Of a stretch of 64,000 nt of DNA, positions 27,451 to 36,044 are shown one piece after another. A program made the translations under genes and the position numbers. The notes beneath the pieces were generated by a model that was not told the origin of the DNA, ran no database searches, and was given only the letters and a program-made list of their open reading frames with translations. Source of the stretch: Candidatus Moraniibacteriota bacterium (GTDB lineage Bacteria > Patescibacteria > Paceibacteria > Moranbacterales > UBA2206); contig JAUSNP010000003.1 in assembly GCA_030645735.1 (NCBI GenBank), forward strand, positions 1-64,000. Reading direction: 5' to 3'. Positions within the stretch are counted from its first letter, which is position 1, and each line of letters opens with the position of its first letter.

Positions 27451-27849
27451 TTAAATATACTTATGTTTATTACTCGCCTCCAAATACACACTGAATGAAA
27501 ATAGTAGCATCATTACTGGTGCCAAGATTGCCACTACACTGACTGTTGGAAATGTCTCCAACAATGAAGCAGTGAAATCTTGCCAGTTTTGCGCCACCAC
27601 CATCATATCTGAGAATGCCAAAGAGACCATGCTCCAAAATTCAGATTGCAGAATTTCTTGGCCAAACGCGAAAACAGCCATTGAAAAAACTGCCATTGAT
27701 GTGCCTAGACCTAGGCGAGAAATCAACAGCTTTTTCCGAATGACCCTATCTTTTTCCGCTTCAACAGCCTGAAAAATCCTACCACTCAATTTTGAGTCAG
27801 GACCCACTTCCGGCAGATTCGCAAATATTGTATGCAAATTTCGGTTCAT
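27451..27849 (-). CDS. Membrane protein, possible anti-sigma partner
   Basis: About 132 aa. A soluble N-terminal helical part (about residues 1-45, MNRNLHTIFANLPEVGP) is followed by two membrane helices (about 48-65 and 105-125). An ATG nine codons upstream (27876) is possible. With the ECF sigma gene at 28352-28924 on the same strand, this has the place and topology of a membrane anti-sigma factor, though no zinc motif is present. A plus-strand gene has come to lie between the two. Confidence 0.6.
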   Translation of the reverse strand: MNRNLHTIFANLPEVGPDSKLSGRIFQAVEAEKDRVIRKKLLISRLGLGTSMAVFSMAVFAFGQEILQSEFWSMVSLAFSDMMVVAQNWQDFTASLLETFPTVSVVAILAPVMMLLFSFSVYLEASNKHKYI

Positions 27850-27890
27850 ATTAGATAATACGAGCGACCCAAGCATTCAGGCGCAATCTA

Positions 27891-27919
27891 TTGACATTTA
27901 CTTATTATGCCCCTATTCT
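27891..27919 (+). promoter_or_regulatory. Sigma70-type promoter for the 27984 gene
   Basis: TTGACA at 27891-27896, a 17-base spacer, TATTCT at 27914-27919. Confidence 0.7.
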
Positions 27920-27983
27920 ATTGATAATTGTTCTTCGACTAAAAGAGTCAAAAAAACCATCAACTTAGCTGCGAGGTACGATC

Positions 27984-28292
27984 ATGAAAAACATGCTGGA
28001 AGAAGCACGCATGGCATTGGCAAAACTACTCAGAAATCCTGCCAACAATGTTGACGAGATTAGGGTTATTTGCCTCACCAAAAGTCCCAAACGTTGCAAG
28101 GAGGGTCATTGCGCGGCAGCACTTTCGCTTGAGAATGATGTTTACACCTGCGTGACGGGCATCATTCCCAATGCCGATTTCTTGGGCAATACCAAATTTC
28201 GCCTTGAAGATGTGCAGGATGTCAGTGGAGATGCAGTGCAAATCCAAACACGCAATCACGGCATCATGCGACTTGAGCCAAAGCCTGCTTGA
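27984..28292 (+). CDS. Small soluble protein of unknown function (102 aa)
   Basis: I do not recognise it. 102 aa, an N-terminal helix (MLEEARMALAKLL), three Cys (one in KRCKEGHC), then beta-like sequence. GAGG at 27973-27976 precedes the ATG by seven bases; promoter and terminator are private. The base composition is visibly richer in G and C than the neighbours. It sits in reverse orientation inside the sigma - anti-sigma - exporter series, which suggests a later insertion. Confidence 0.72.
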   Translation: MKNMLEEARMALAKLLRNPANNVDEIRVICLTKSPKRCKEGHCAAALSLENDVYTCVTGIIPNADFLGNTKFRLEDVQDVSGDAVQIQTRNHGIMRLEPKPA

Positions 28293-28321
28293 GGCAAAGA
28301 TGAGCAAGTATTCAAAAAATG

Positions 28322-28358
28322 AGGTTCGGGCAAAACTGCCCCAACCTTATTTTATTTT
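28322..28358 (+). terminator. Terminator of the 27984 gene
   Basis: Stem AGGTT-GGGCA/TGCCC-AACCT with one bulge on each side, then a T-rich run that overlaps the 3' end of the convergent sigma gene. Confidence 0.8.
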
Positions 28359-28924
28359 CTGTAGGGGTGAAACCCCTGCAGAATTTTCTTCAAATTGGCC
28401 AACGCTCGTGCGTGTTGACTTTTGACGGTGTTATAGGATAAATTCAAGATTTCAGCGATTTCTTGGAGGGAAAAGTCATCTTTGTAGCGCATAAGCAGAA
28501 TAATGCGATAATTGTCGGGCAATTCTTGCAGTTTCTGATCGAGTTCTTTTTCTAAATCCTGTCTTTGTAGAATTTCATCTGGCAAAGGATTTTCTTCACT
28601 GATATTCTCCAAGGGACTATCCCCTTCGCTATTTTCAAAGAATGAAAAAGGAATGGTTTTTTTCTTTTTCAAAAAGTCATAGGCGGTGTTTTTGGCGATG
28701 GCGAAAAGCCAGGTGCGGAAGTTTTTTTCCGGATCAAATTTGCGAATGTTTTTCCAGACCTTGATGAAAGTTTCCTGCGTCAAGTCATCCAACGAATCAC
28801 GGTCTTGAGTAAATTGGTACAAAAAATTATAGATCGATTGCAAATGTCGATTCACCAATTCCTCGAAAGCCTCATCTGATCCATCTAGAAATTCAGCAAT
28901 CAATTGTTTATCTTCTTTTTCCAT
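28352..28924 (-). CDS. ECF-type RNA polymerase sigma factor
   Basis: 190 aa. Region 2: NRHLQSIYNFLYQFTQDRD ... DDLTQETFIKVWKNIRKFDP and the FRTWLFAIAKNTAYDFLKKK helix. Region 4: LPDNYRIILLMRYKDDFSLQ with HTH LSYNTVKSQHARALANLKK. The frame is open to 29071, but the upstream part overlaps the flavoprotein gene and lacks conservation, so I start at ATG 28924. It probably drives the MacAB-type exporter operon downstream. Confidence 0.9.
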   Translation of the reverse strand: MEKEDKQLIAEFLDGSDEAFEELVNRHLQSIYNFLYQFTQDRDSLDDLTQETFIKVWKNIRKFDPEKNFRTWLFAIAKNTAYDFLKKKKTIPFSFFENSEGDSPLENISEENPLPDEILQRQDLEKELDQKLQELPDNYRIILLMRYKDDFSLQEIAEILNLSYNTVKSQHARALANLKKILQGFHPYRK

Positions 28925-28948
28925 TTTTATTATTTTGTGCGTGTTCCT

Positions 28949-28997
28949 AAAGCTGAGCTTTTTGAGAACGCCACGCCAACTCAAAAAGCTAAGCTTT
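28949..28997. repeat. Long inverted repeat ahead of the sigma gene
   Basis: An 18-base arm (28949-28966) matches the reverse complement of 28980-28997 with one mismatch; loop of 13. It covers the stop of the flavoprotein gene and lies 25 bases before the sigma ATG. There is no U-run, so attenuation or mRNA processing is more likely than simple termination. Confidence 0.7.
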
Positions 28998-30302
28998 TTG
29001 CGCAGCATAAGTTCCCGCGGCATAGCCTGTACTCCAGCAGACTTGCAGGTTATAACCGCCCGTTGGACCATCCAAATCCAAAATTTCCCCAGCTAAGTAT
29101 AGATTTTTAATAATCCGCGATTGCATCGTCTTGGAATCAACTTCGCGAATATCCACGCCGCCACTAGTGATGATGGCTTGGTTATAACCGGTGGTGCCAT
29201 CAGTGGTCAGGCGCAAATCTTTCAACAAATCAACTAGCTTCTTGCGCTCGTCTTTGGTCACAAAATTTATTTTCTTTCTTGGGTCGATACCCGACAAAGT
29301 GATGATGGTTGCAATCATTTTTTGTGGCAACAATTCCGGCAAATAATTGATAAAATCTTTATTAATATTTTCCTTGAAATCTTTTTGCAAACGCGCGTCC
29401 AATTGATCGTGCGTCAAAGCCGGCTTCAAATCAATAGAAACAATCACTTCACCTTTTTTTTCCAACTCGCCAACTTTCTTGCTTAAATCTAACACGATTG
29501 GCCCAGTCAAACCGAAATGCGTAAACATCATTTCACCAAAACGCGAATCTTGCTTTTTGTTGTTTTGAAAAAGATTGATGGCCACATTTTTCAAGCTCAA
29601 GCCTTGCACGTCCTTGACCCACACTTCTTTGGTTTTCACTGGCACCAAAGCAGGCGCTGTTTCTACAATTTTGTGACCACAATCCTTGGCCCACTGATAA
29701 CCATCTCCGGTTGAACCAGTCACCGGATAGGACTTGCCACCAGTACATAAAATGAATTTATCGGCAAAAATGCGTTGATCAGAAGACATGGCTTTTTTCT
29801 CAGGAGACATATATCCTTTGGTTGCCAATTTCACACTGGCAATTTTGCGTCCTCCAGCCAACGGTGTCACGTCAAAACCATCTACTGACACATTATAAAC
29901 TATCTTCACCCCATTTATTTCTAAATATTTTTCCAACACGCGCAACACATCTTGCGCCTTGTCAGATTTGGGAAACACCCGCCCACCTCTTTCAATTTTG
30001 GTCATCACGCGCCGATCTTCAAAAAATTTGATCACTTCTTCCGGACCAAAGGCTGCCAAAGAAGAAAACAAAAACTTGCCGTTCTTGCCAAACTTCTTGA
30101 TAATCTCTTTGTCATCAAATTCAGCCTGAGTGATATTGCAACGGCCCTTGCCCGTGATCAAAAGCTTCTTGCCGAGACTGGCATTTTTCTCGAGTAGCAC
30201 TACGCGCGCGCCCAATTCAGCTGCCCGTCCTGCTGCCATCATGCCCGTAGGCCCACCGCCAATCACGGCCACATCAAATTTGTCTATATTATTTTTTGCC
30301 AT
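28989..30302 (-). CDS. BaiN/HI0933-family flavoprotein
   Basis: 437 aa, NAD(P)/FAD-dependent oxidoreductase. The Rossmann motif VIGGGPTGMMAAGRAAELGA (residues about 13-32) and the family-specific LLITGKGRCNIT follow, with TGGKSYPVTGSTGDGYQWA mid-protein and a C-terminal LAGEILDLDGPTGGYNLQ that closes the FAD site. Substrate unknown in most bacteria; BaiN in clostridia reduces bile acids, which is not implied here. Confidence 0.92.
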   Translation of the reverse strand: MAKNNIDKFDVAVIGGGPTGMMAAGRAAELGARVVLLEKNASLGKKLLITGKGRCNITQAEFDDKEIIKKFGKNGKFLFSSLAAFGPEEVIKFFEDRRVMTKIERGGRVFPKSDKAQDVLRVLEKYLEINGVKIVYNVSVDGFDVTPLAGGRKIASVKLATKGYMSPEKKAMSSDQRIFADKFILCTGGKSYPVTGSTGDGYQWAKDCGHKIVETAPALVPVKTKEVWVKDVQGLSLKNVAINLFQNNKKQDSRFGEMMFTHFGLTGPIVLDLSKKVGELEKKGEVIVSIDLKPALTHDQLDARLQKDFKENINKDFINYLPELLPQKMIATIITLSGIDPRKKINFVTKDERKKLVDLLKDLRLTTDGTTGYNQAIITSGGVDIREVDSKTMQSRIIKNLYLAGEILDLDGPTGGYNLQVCWSTGYAAGTYAAQKA

Positions 30303-30352
30303 ATTTTTTCTATGCTTTAATCCTAGCAGGTTAGCTCAAAAAATTCCAATCA

Positions 30353-30380
30353 AAAAAGCTCCACACGAGGCGGAGCTTTT
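30353..30380 (-). terminator. Terminator of the cold-shock gene
   Basis: AAAAGCTCC/GGAGCTTTT stem followed by a U-run on the minus strand. Confidence 0.8.
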
Positions 30381-30391
30381 CTGCTTGAAAA

Positions 30392-30592
30392 CTAGATTCT
30401 TGAAACGTTGATAGCGTTTGGTCCTTTTGGAGACTCGCTAACTTCGAATTCAACTGCATCGCCTTCCTTCAAGTCATTGAATTGCGCACCTTGCAATTCT
30501 TTTGCATGAAAGAAAAGATCCTTATCACTACCCTCTTGAGTAATGAAACCAAATCCACGGTCAGTCAATCTTTTGATTGTTCCTTGTGCCAT
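30392..30592 (-). CDS. CspA-family cold-shock protein
   Basis: 66 aa OB-fold RNA chaperone. RNP1-like KRLTDRGFGFIT and RNP2-like DLFFHAKEL are present; the last strand is PNAINVSRI. I choose ATG 30592 (MAQGTIK); the frame extends 13 codons upstream without conservation. A long AT-rich leader of about 100 bases before the start would fit cold-regulated translation. Monocistronic. Confidence 0.95.
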   Translation of the reverse strand: MAQGTIKRLTDRGFGFITQEGSDKDLFFHAKELQGAQFNDLKEGDAVEFEVSESPKGPNAINVSRI

Positions 30593-30695
30593 TTTGATAT
30601 AGTACAAATTGATTAAATACACATACCGCAATGCAAAGGAAGTTCGACTACGCTACTTGCTGCACGCTACTGTGATTAAGACTAGTATAGCATGC

Positions 30696-32147
30696 CTAGC
30701 GCTCCAAGTCAAGCGTTTCATCAATGTGGATCTGCTCCACAAATTCCGGTACATGGGAGACTAAAATCATGGCACCTTCAAATTTATCCAAAGCTTTGGC
30801 AATGACTGGCAAATGACGGAAGTTGATATGATTAGTTGGTTCGTCTAAAATCAACAATCCAGGCTCCAACAGCACTAATTGCGCAAAGGCCACCAAGCCT
30901 TTCTGCCCTTCTGACAGTGTGCCGATTTTGGCATTGATGATTTCTTTGGTTAGCAAAAAGCCTGAGGCTACAGCCCTCATTTGCTCCTCATTTTCTGAAG
31001 GCATGACGGAAAAAAGCGATTCGCGCACAGTGTGATCAAAATTCAAAGTCGAAAAATCTTGTCGATAATATCCTACTTTCACGCCCTCAGCAATTTTGGC
31101 ACCTTTGGCTTTGCCTAGAGCCAAAGCTTCAATCAAGGTGCTCTTGCCAATGCCGTTGGGGCCAGAGATCAAAAGATGTTGTCTTTTTTTCAAGGAAATG
31201 CGCGCTTCTTTTTCCACAATCTCATGATTTTGCATAATCGAAAAAGATGAGATCTTCAAAATTTCTCCGCCCAAGCCCTCCTGAACTGGAATGGTGAAAT
31301 CACGAATAGCCTTGTCTTCTCGACGCACAGCCACCTTGGCTTCTTCCATGGCCGCCGCCTTGTCGCGCATCTTCTTGGCTACCAATCTCATGCCACCACC
31401 TTTGTTGGCAAAGAAGTTGGCCTTATCCTTGTTGGCTTGAATTTCTTTTTCATACTGCGCGTTTTTTCTTTCATCCTTTTCAATCTTGTCCGCAATTTCT
31501 GCCACCACTACATAGTAGTCACCAATATATTGATCAATTTTCTTGGTAAAAATATCTAAGTAAATTACGCCATCGGTAAACATATTCAAAAAGTCAGCAT
31601 CATGTGAAATCACGATGCAGGTCTTGTGATAGCTCATCAAAAATTGCGTCAGATGTTCAATTCCTGCTTTGTCTAAGTTGTTAGTTGGCTCATCAAGAAT
31701 CAACAAATCCGGATCTTGAATCAAGGCGGAAGCCAAAAGCAGACGCGCTTGTTGCCCACCGGAAAAATCTTTGATCAGCCGATCATGAGGCGCTTTCAAA
31801 TTCACCACTTCCAACACATCATCAATCAAGCGATCAATGTCATATCTTTTTTCAGAAAAACAATTTTCAAAAAATTCTCGCATAGTGAGGGTCATTTGCT
31901 CACGCGGAATCACCTGTTTGGCATAAGCAATGGTCATGTCTGGATCAACAAAAATTGAACCGTCATTCTGCTTAAGTTCGCCCGTAATCATATTGAGAAT
32001 CGTACTCTTGCCAGCGCCATTCTGTCCCATCAAGGTCATTTTGGTGCCATGACGCAACGCAAAAGACGCCTCGTCCAAGATTTGCTTGTCACGGCTATAT
32101 TCGAAAGACACCTTATTAAACCGAATAGCTACATTGTCCTTGCCCAT
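30696..32147 (-). CDS. ABC-F family ATPase (ribosome-associated)
   Basis: 483 aa with two ABC domains and no membrane part. First domain: Walker A MGQNGAGKST, signature FSGGQQARLLLASAL, Walker B LLILDEPTNNLD. Linker: charged helical region about residues 215-290. Second domain: SGPNGIGKST, a changed signature (LSEGQKG) and ILDEPTNHINF. ABC-F proteins act at the ribosomal E site in translation control or antibiotic protection. It is shorter than EttA/Uup because the inter-domain arm is short. Confidence 0.9.
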   Translation of the reverse strand: MGKDNVAIRFNKVSFEYSRDKQILDEASFALRHGTKMTLMGQNGAGKSTILNMITGELKQNDGSIFVDPDMTIAYAKQVIPREQMTLTMREFFENCFSEKRYDIDRLIDDVLEVVNLKAPHDRLIKDFSGGQQARLLLASALIQDPDLLILDEPTNNLDKAGIEHLTQFLMSYHKTCIVISHDADFLNMFTDGVIYLDIFTKKIDQYIGDYYVVVAEIADKIEKDERKNAQYEKEIQANKDKANFFANKGGGMRLVAKKMRDKAAAMEEAKVAVRREDKAIRDFTIPVQEGLGGEILKISSFSIMQNHEIVEKEARISLKKRQHLLISGPNGIGKSTLIEALALGKAKGAKIAEGVKVGYYRQDFSTLNFDHTVRESLFSVMPSENEEQMRAVASGFLLTKEIINAKIGTLSEGQKGLVAFAQLVLLEPGLLILDEPTNHINFRHLPVIAKALDKFEGAMILVSHVPEFVEQIHIDETLDLER

Positions 32148-32219
32148 AACTAAATTTGCTCAATTATTACTGAGCTTCTATCATATACTATATTCTTGAA
32201 TTTGGGAAGAGCAAGATTA

Positions 32220-33029
32220 TTATTTCTGAACCACCACCATCGCCTTTTTTAATTTTCCAGTAGGCACCGCCACAGATGCGGATCCGCTAGGATATGCCCA
32301 AATGGCATTGAAGAAAACATTCTCATCATAGCGATAGCCATCACCTTTGCGTGTACCTGGGTCATTAGTAATGAATTCGCGAGTGGCTGGATCATAACCG
32401 ATGACCACCAGCATATGTTCAATGGGCCCAGGCGCCGTGTAGTTTGGATTGCCCAAAGCTTGGCCGAAGGCTGGCACCATCACCAGCTGGCCATTTCGCA
32501 GTGCTTGTTTGATGTCATCTACAACGATGCTTTCTTTGACTTCAACTGACTGATATTGGAAATATCTTTGAAAAATTTTTGCCACATCAAACACATCCGT
32601 ATCGGCATTATATCCAAAATTAGCATCTTCAAAATCCACGATATCCAATATCTGCTTCCTAGCTGAAAATTGAGAAACATCGTCAATCCCGCGAATCCAA
32701 TTCATCGCCATGGCAATGGAAGCTTCTTCACATCCATTTTGAAAAACCGGATTGCTCCAATTGCCAAATGGCGCCTGCACGATAAACGGCACATCCAATT
32801 GAATTGTGTTTTTTATCTCAACTGCTGAAGCCGTCGTTGCAGATTGACTAGATTGAATTGTTTGAATTGGTTGAGCTGGTTGATTATTTGAAGTATCTGG
32901 CAACATAACCTTGTCAGATGAAATATTGGCTATTGGCGCCATTGGCTTATCTAAAAACATCACTAATAAATAGCCCGCTCCCAATAAGAGCAACGCGACA
33001 CTCAAACTAATTAGCAATTTCTTTTTCAT
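32220..33029 (-). CDS. Secreted C39-like cysteine peptidase
   Basis: About 269 aa. N-terminal signal anchor (about residues 4-24), Pro/Gln-rich spacer, then a peptidase C39-like (papain-fold) domain: NGCEEASIAMAMNW holds catalytic Cys100, GPIEHMLVVIGYDP the His, and TNDPGTR the Asp. Unlike bacteriocin-processing C39 domains it is not fused to an ABC transporter. It may trim surface proteins or peptidoglycan peptides. I start at ATG 33029; the longer frame adds 14 residues. Confidence 0.85.
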   Translation of the reverse strand: MKKKLLISLSVALLLLGAGYLLVMFLDKPMAPIANISSDKVMLPDTSNNQPAQPIQTIQSSQSATTASAVEIKNTIQLDVPFIVQAPFGNWSNPVFQNGCEEASIAMAMNWIRGIDDVSQFSARKQILDIVDFEDANFGYNADTDVFDVAKIFQRYFQYQSVEVKESIVVDDIKQALRNGQLVMVPAFGQALGNPNYTAPGPIEHMLVVIGYDPATREFITNDPGTRKGDGYRYDENVFFNAIWAYPSGSASVAVPTGKLKKAMVVVQK

Positions 33030-33120
33030 ATATTCTAAAATAATTGACGCCTGCATTATAGCAAAAAACACTGGCCTATGCCAATGCTTTTGTTTTATTT
33101 CTATTTGATAACATTAGATT

Positions 33121-33825
33121 CTAATTTAACACTTTTTTGGCATACATATCCACGTCTTGCACCCATTTGTCAGCGGCCGCTTGTCCGCCAGTCACCGAAC
33201 AGTCAGAGCCACACTTCCAAACAACCATATCCTTGGCTGATTGCGCATCATTTCTTTCAATGATTTGGTCTATTCTAGTAGCCACGGCATTCACTGCTTC
33301 TTTGGGCGTGTCAAAACAAGTGTGTCCGCCACTGCCCATACGATCTCGTTTCGCTCGGAAGCCCCAATAGTTATAACAATCTTCACCATTTAACACCGGC
33401 TTTCTTTCTCCCCAAGCGCTTTCCTTTTTGGCGATACCGATGATATAAGCCGCTGTCTTTCTGTCCTTTGAAGAAATAAAAGGAATCATTTCTTCAATTG
33501 GATGACCTTTCACCAAAGCCTGCAAATCTTTTCTCAGAATTTCTTTTTTAATTTCTTGCGGATTTTTTTGCTCAACAATCTTCGCTTGGCACAAAATATT
33601 ATTAGAATAATATTGTTTTACCAAAACTACATAGCCAGCAAATATAATTAGACCCACCAAAACTACAATTCGCACTTGGACTTGATTGAGTTTGCCAGGC
33701 ACAAGGCTTTGTCTGAAATCCTCAACTACCTGCTTGGCATTTCCAGAAAAATCGCTAAAATAAGCGCTTATTTGAAGTTTCGCCTTTTTGGACAGATTAT
33801 TCAATTTTGTTTGTATTTTGTTCAT
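33121..33825 (-). CDS. Membrane-anchored lysozyme-like (glucosaminidase/muramidase) protein
   Basis: About 234 aa. Cytosolic basic N-terminus, one membrane segment (about residues 55-75), then an extracytoplasmic domain with AAYIIGIAKKESAWGE (a Glu in the place of lysozyme-type catalytic acid), NYWGFRAKRD, and a four-Cys pattern that could form disulfides. The fold assignment is by motif, so the exact glycosidase class is uncertain. It probably cleaves peptidoglycan. Start at ATG 33825. Confidence 0.75.
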   Translation of the reverse strand: MNKIQTKLNNLSKKAKLQISAYFSDFSGNAKQVVEDFRQSLVPGKLNQVQVRIVVLVGLIIFAGYVVLVKQYYSNNILCQAKIVEQKNPQEIKKEILRKDLQALVKGHPIEEMIPFISSKDRKTAAYIIGIAKKESAWGERKPVLNGEDCYNYWGFRAKRDRMGSGGHTCFDTPKEAVNAVATRIDQIIERNDAQSAKDMVVWKCGSDCSVTGGQAAADKWVQDVDMYAKKVLN

Positions 33826-33862
33826 TTTTTCCTTTAATTTTGTGGAAAAGTGGCTAGAAAAA

Positions 33863-33889
33863 AGCAAAAAACGGGTTCACCCGCTTTTT
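33863..33889 (-). terminator. Terminator of uppP
   Basis: CGGGT/ACCCG stem extended by A/T pairs, with a U-run on the minus strand. Confidence 0.75.
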
Positions 33890-33967
33890 CAAATCTCTAG
33901 ACCTAATATCCCACTACTATTCTATTATACACCACTTTTCGACAAAAAGCAAGCATTTTTGAATCTG

Positions 33968-34783
33968 CTACTTGAAATAATAAACTAGTAACACAATCAT
34001 TCCGAGCATCAAGCGATACCAGAAAAAAATTCCGTAGCCGAATTTTTCCAAAAATTTTAATAAATATTTGATAGCTAGATAACCAAAAAATGCTGAGGAT
34101 AAAATTGCAATTATGATTGTAGAATTAATTCCTCCCTTGATCAGATCGGGCAATTTCAAAATAGCTGCACCAGCGATGATTGGTGTGGATAATAGAAAAG
34201 AAAATCTAGCCGCATTGATTTTGTTTAGTCCACAGAAAAGTCCAGCCGTGATAGTTGTGCCAGAACGAGAAAAGCCAGGAATAATCGCCAAAGCTTGTGA
34301 AAGACCAATAATAATCGCATCTTTCCAAGTGATGCCAGTCACATCCTTTTGACCTTTAGATTTTTTGTCAGCCCAATATAAGACTGCGCCAGCTACGATC
34401 AGGGTGACAGCGATTAGTGGCAATGAGCGAAAGATTGTTTCGGCTTTTTTCTCAAACAACAATCCAAAAATCACCGCTGGAACAGTGGCTACAATCAAAA
34501 AATATAATGTCTCTTTTTTGAAACTACTGCCTCCCTCTTTTTTGAAACCCGCCCAGGCGGAAGATAAGATTTCCAACCAATCTTTCCAAAAGAAAGCCAC
34601 CACTGCAATCAAAGTTCCCAGATGCAAAGCCACATCGAAGGACAAGCCTGGGTCTTCCCAGCCCGTGAAAGCTGGCAACAAAATCAGATGCGCGGTGGAA
34701 GAAATCGGCAAAAACTCGCCGATGCCCTGCACTAGGCCAAAAACTACGGGCTGTATAAAATGTAACATAAAATTGAAAAACAT
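33968..34783 (-). CDS. uppP: Undecaprenyl-diphosphatase
   Basis: 271 aa, multi-spanning BacA-type phosphatase that recycles undecaprenyl pyrophosphate for peptidoglycan synthesis. Motifs: GLVQGIGEFLPISSTAHLIL near the N-terminus (catalytic Glu and Ser/Thr region) and IPGFSRSGTTITAGLF in the middle. An internal ATG at 34768 (MLHFIQ) matches the usual family N-terminus and may be the true start. Located with two other cell-wall genes. Confidence 0.95.
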   Translation of the reverse strand: MFFNFMLHFIQPVVFGLVQGIGEFLPISSTAHLILLPAFTGWEDPGLSFDVALHLGTLIAVVAFFWKDWLEILSSAWAGFKKEGGSSFKKETLYFLIVATVPAVIFGLLFEKKAETIFRSLPLIAVTLIVAGAVLYWADKKSKGQKDVTGITWKDAIIIGLSQALAIIPGFSRSGTTITAGLFCGLNKINAARFSFLLSTPIIAGAAILKLPDLIKGGINSTIIIAILSSAFFGYLAIKYLLKFLEKFGYGIFFWYRLMLGMIVLLVYYFK

Positions 34784-34898
34784 ACTTATATGCTTATATT
34801 ATCACAATATCCCTATGCTGTCGTTAGCCTATAGATACCCTCGTGGTGTATAATAAACACAGAAATAAATAATCTACAAAAAGAAAGGTGGTGAAATT

Positions 34899-35225
34899 AT
34901 GATCAAACACAGAAATATTTTCCTAGTTTATATTTTTTCATTTATAACTTTTGGGATCTATGCTCTTTATTGGATGGTTTCTACAAAAAATGAAATCAAC
35001 CGACTGGGCGCCAACATTCCAACGGCTTGGCTTTTGATAATCCCAATTGCCAATCTATATTGGGCTTACAAATATTGCGAAGGTTTTGCAAAATTTGTAA
35101 AAAAGGATGACAACACGATTCTTTGGTTCATCCTATACATCTTGATTGGAATCATCATGCCAGCTATTGTTCAATCCGAACTCAACACTTTGGCTGACGC
35201 CGGGGCAGTTAACACCACCGCATAG
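34899..35225 (+). CDS. DUF4234 family membrane protein
   Basis: 108 aa with three membrane segments. The N-terminal FSFITFGIYALYWMVSTKNE is the DUF4234 hallmark. Function unknown. The start is supported by AAAGGTGG (34884-34891) at good spacing; TATAAT at 34849-34854 may be the -10 with a poor -35. It ends with its own terminator. Confidence 0.88.
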   Translation: MIKHRNIFLVYIFSFITFGIYALYWMVSTKNEINRLGANIPTAWLLIIPIANLYWAYKYCEGFAKFVKKDDNTILWFILYILIGIIMPAIVQSELNTLADAGAVNTTA

Positions 35226-35238
35226 AAAAAATTGAATA

Positions 35239-35275
35239 AAAAAACACGATCCCACAAAGGTCGTGTTTTGTTTTT
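35239..35275 (+). terminator. Terminator of the DUF4234 gene
   Basis: AAAACACGA/TCGTGTTTT stem followed by GTTTTT. Confidence 0.85.
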
Positions 35276-35281
35276 AGAAAT

Positions 35282-35310
35282 AAAAAAGCTGAACCCAAAA
35301 AGAGCTCAGC
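35282..35310 (-). terminator. Terminator of the 35340 gene
   Basis: GCTGA/TCAGC stem followed on the minus strand by six U. Confidence 0.7.
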
Positions 35311-35339
35311 CTATGTGCCACGCGAGTTTCCGCGTAGGG

Positions 35340-35777
35340 TCAATTTGGATGTAAAATGATTCCCCATCCAAAAGCAGTGACTACGAAGCTCACTGCGAAC
35401 CAAATCTCCATAAAAGGCAACAGGGGAAATGCAGGTGTTCCATTGGGATTATGCAAAACCAATGTTTTAATTTCTATCAGAGCATCTCTCCGCTCCAACT
35501 GAGATACTGACACCGGATTTTTTTCAATTTTTTCTATTATACTTCTGGAGTACCTCCTTACTTCATTAATCTGTTCATACAGGACACCCTTCTGGTCGCT
35601 TTCCTCCAGACAAACAAGTGCCAAACCAAGCACCTCGTTGACTTCTTCGATGGTCGTGGCATTCTCCACGCGATTCAAATGCCCACTAAACTCTTCGAAT
35701 GAAATCCCATAAGGGATCACTGCTGAGCTCATGATTAACGATATTGTTGCGATTATTGCTACAATGTACTTTTTCAT
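35340..35777 (-). CDS. Exported or membrane protein of unknown function (145 aa)
   Basis: Not recognised. Signal-like N-terminus (MKKYIVAIIATISLIMSSAV), a helical middle (about residues 35-100), and a C-terminal membrane segment (FMEIWFAVSFVVTAFGWGII). Good gene signals: AAAGGAGG seven bases before the ATG, a promoter at 35848-35876 and its own terminator. Confidence 0.7.
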   Translation of the reverse strand: MKKYIVAIIATISLIMSSAVIPYGISFEEFSGHLNRVENATTIEEVNEVLGLALVCLEESDQKGVLYEQINEVRRYSRSIIEKIEKNPVSVSQLERRDALIEIKTLVLHNPNGTPAFPLLPFMEIWFAVSFVVTAFGWGIILHPN

Positions 35778-35847
35778 CTTAATCCTCCTTTTGCAAATTG
35801 TAAAAGAAAAGTGACAGGATGTTAAAATTTGAATTCTTTAACTTTAT

Positions 35848-35876
35848 ATGATAGCATATACACGCAATTTAGTCAA
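35848..35876 (-). promoter_or_regulatory. Promoter of the 35340 gene
   Basis: Minus strand TTGACT (35871-35876), 17-base spacer, TATCAT (35848-35853). Confidence 0.7.
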
Positions 35877-35896
35877 GTGATTTTCTCCATTCCAAC

Positions 35897-35919
35897 AAAA
35901 AAGGCCTGAATAAGCCTTT
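35897..35919 (-). terminator. Possible terminator downstream of the EamA gene
   Basis: AAAGGC/GCCTTT stem with a U-run on minus; 125 bases after the stop, so weak. Confidence 0.4.
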
Positions 35920-36044
35920 GATTTGACGATACTCTCCCTGCTTGATATGTTTTATAATATAAGTCTTACCCGGATTGAGTTAGATATGCAATTACTGTCA
36001 ATTTCTACACAAAGTTGCTGACTTACAAAACGGCGACTGTTTCG

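Noticed and set aside
28925..29071. Longer start for the second ECF sigma factor
   Set aside because: The extra 49 codons overlap the flavoprotein gene and have no sigma-like sequence.
34551..34565. GCCCAGGCGG in uppP as a third copy of the femX/polA palindrome
   Set aside because: Only a few bases match and the protein there fits the UppP family without an insert.
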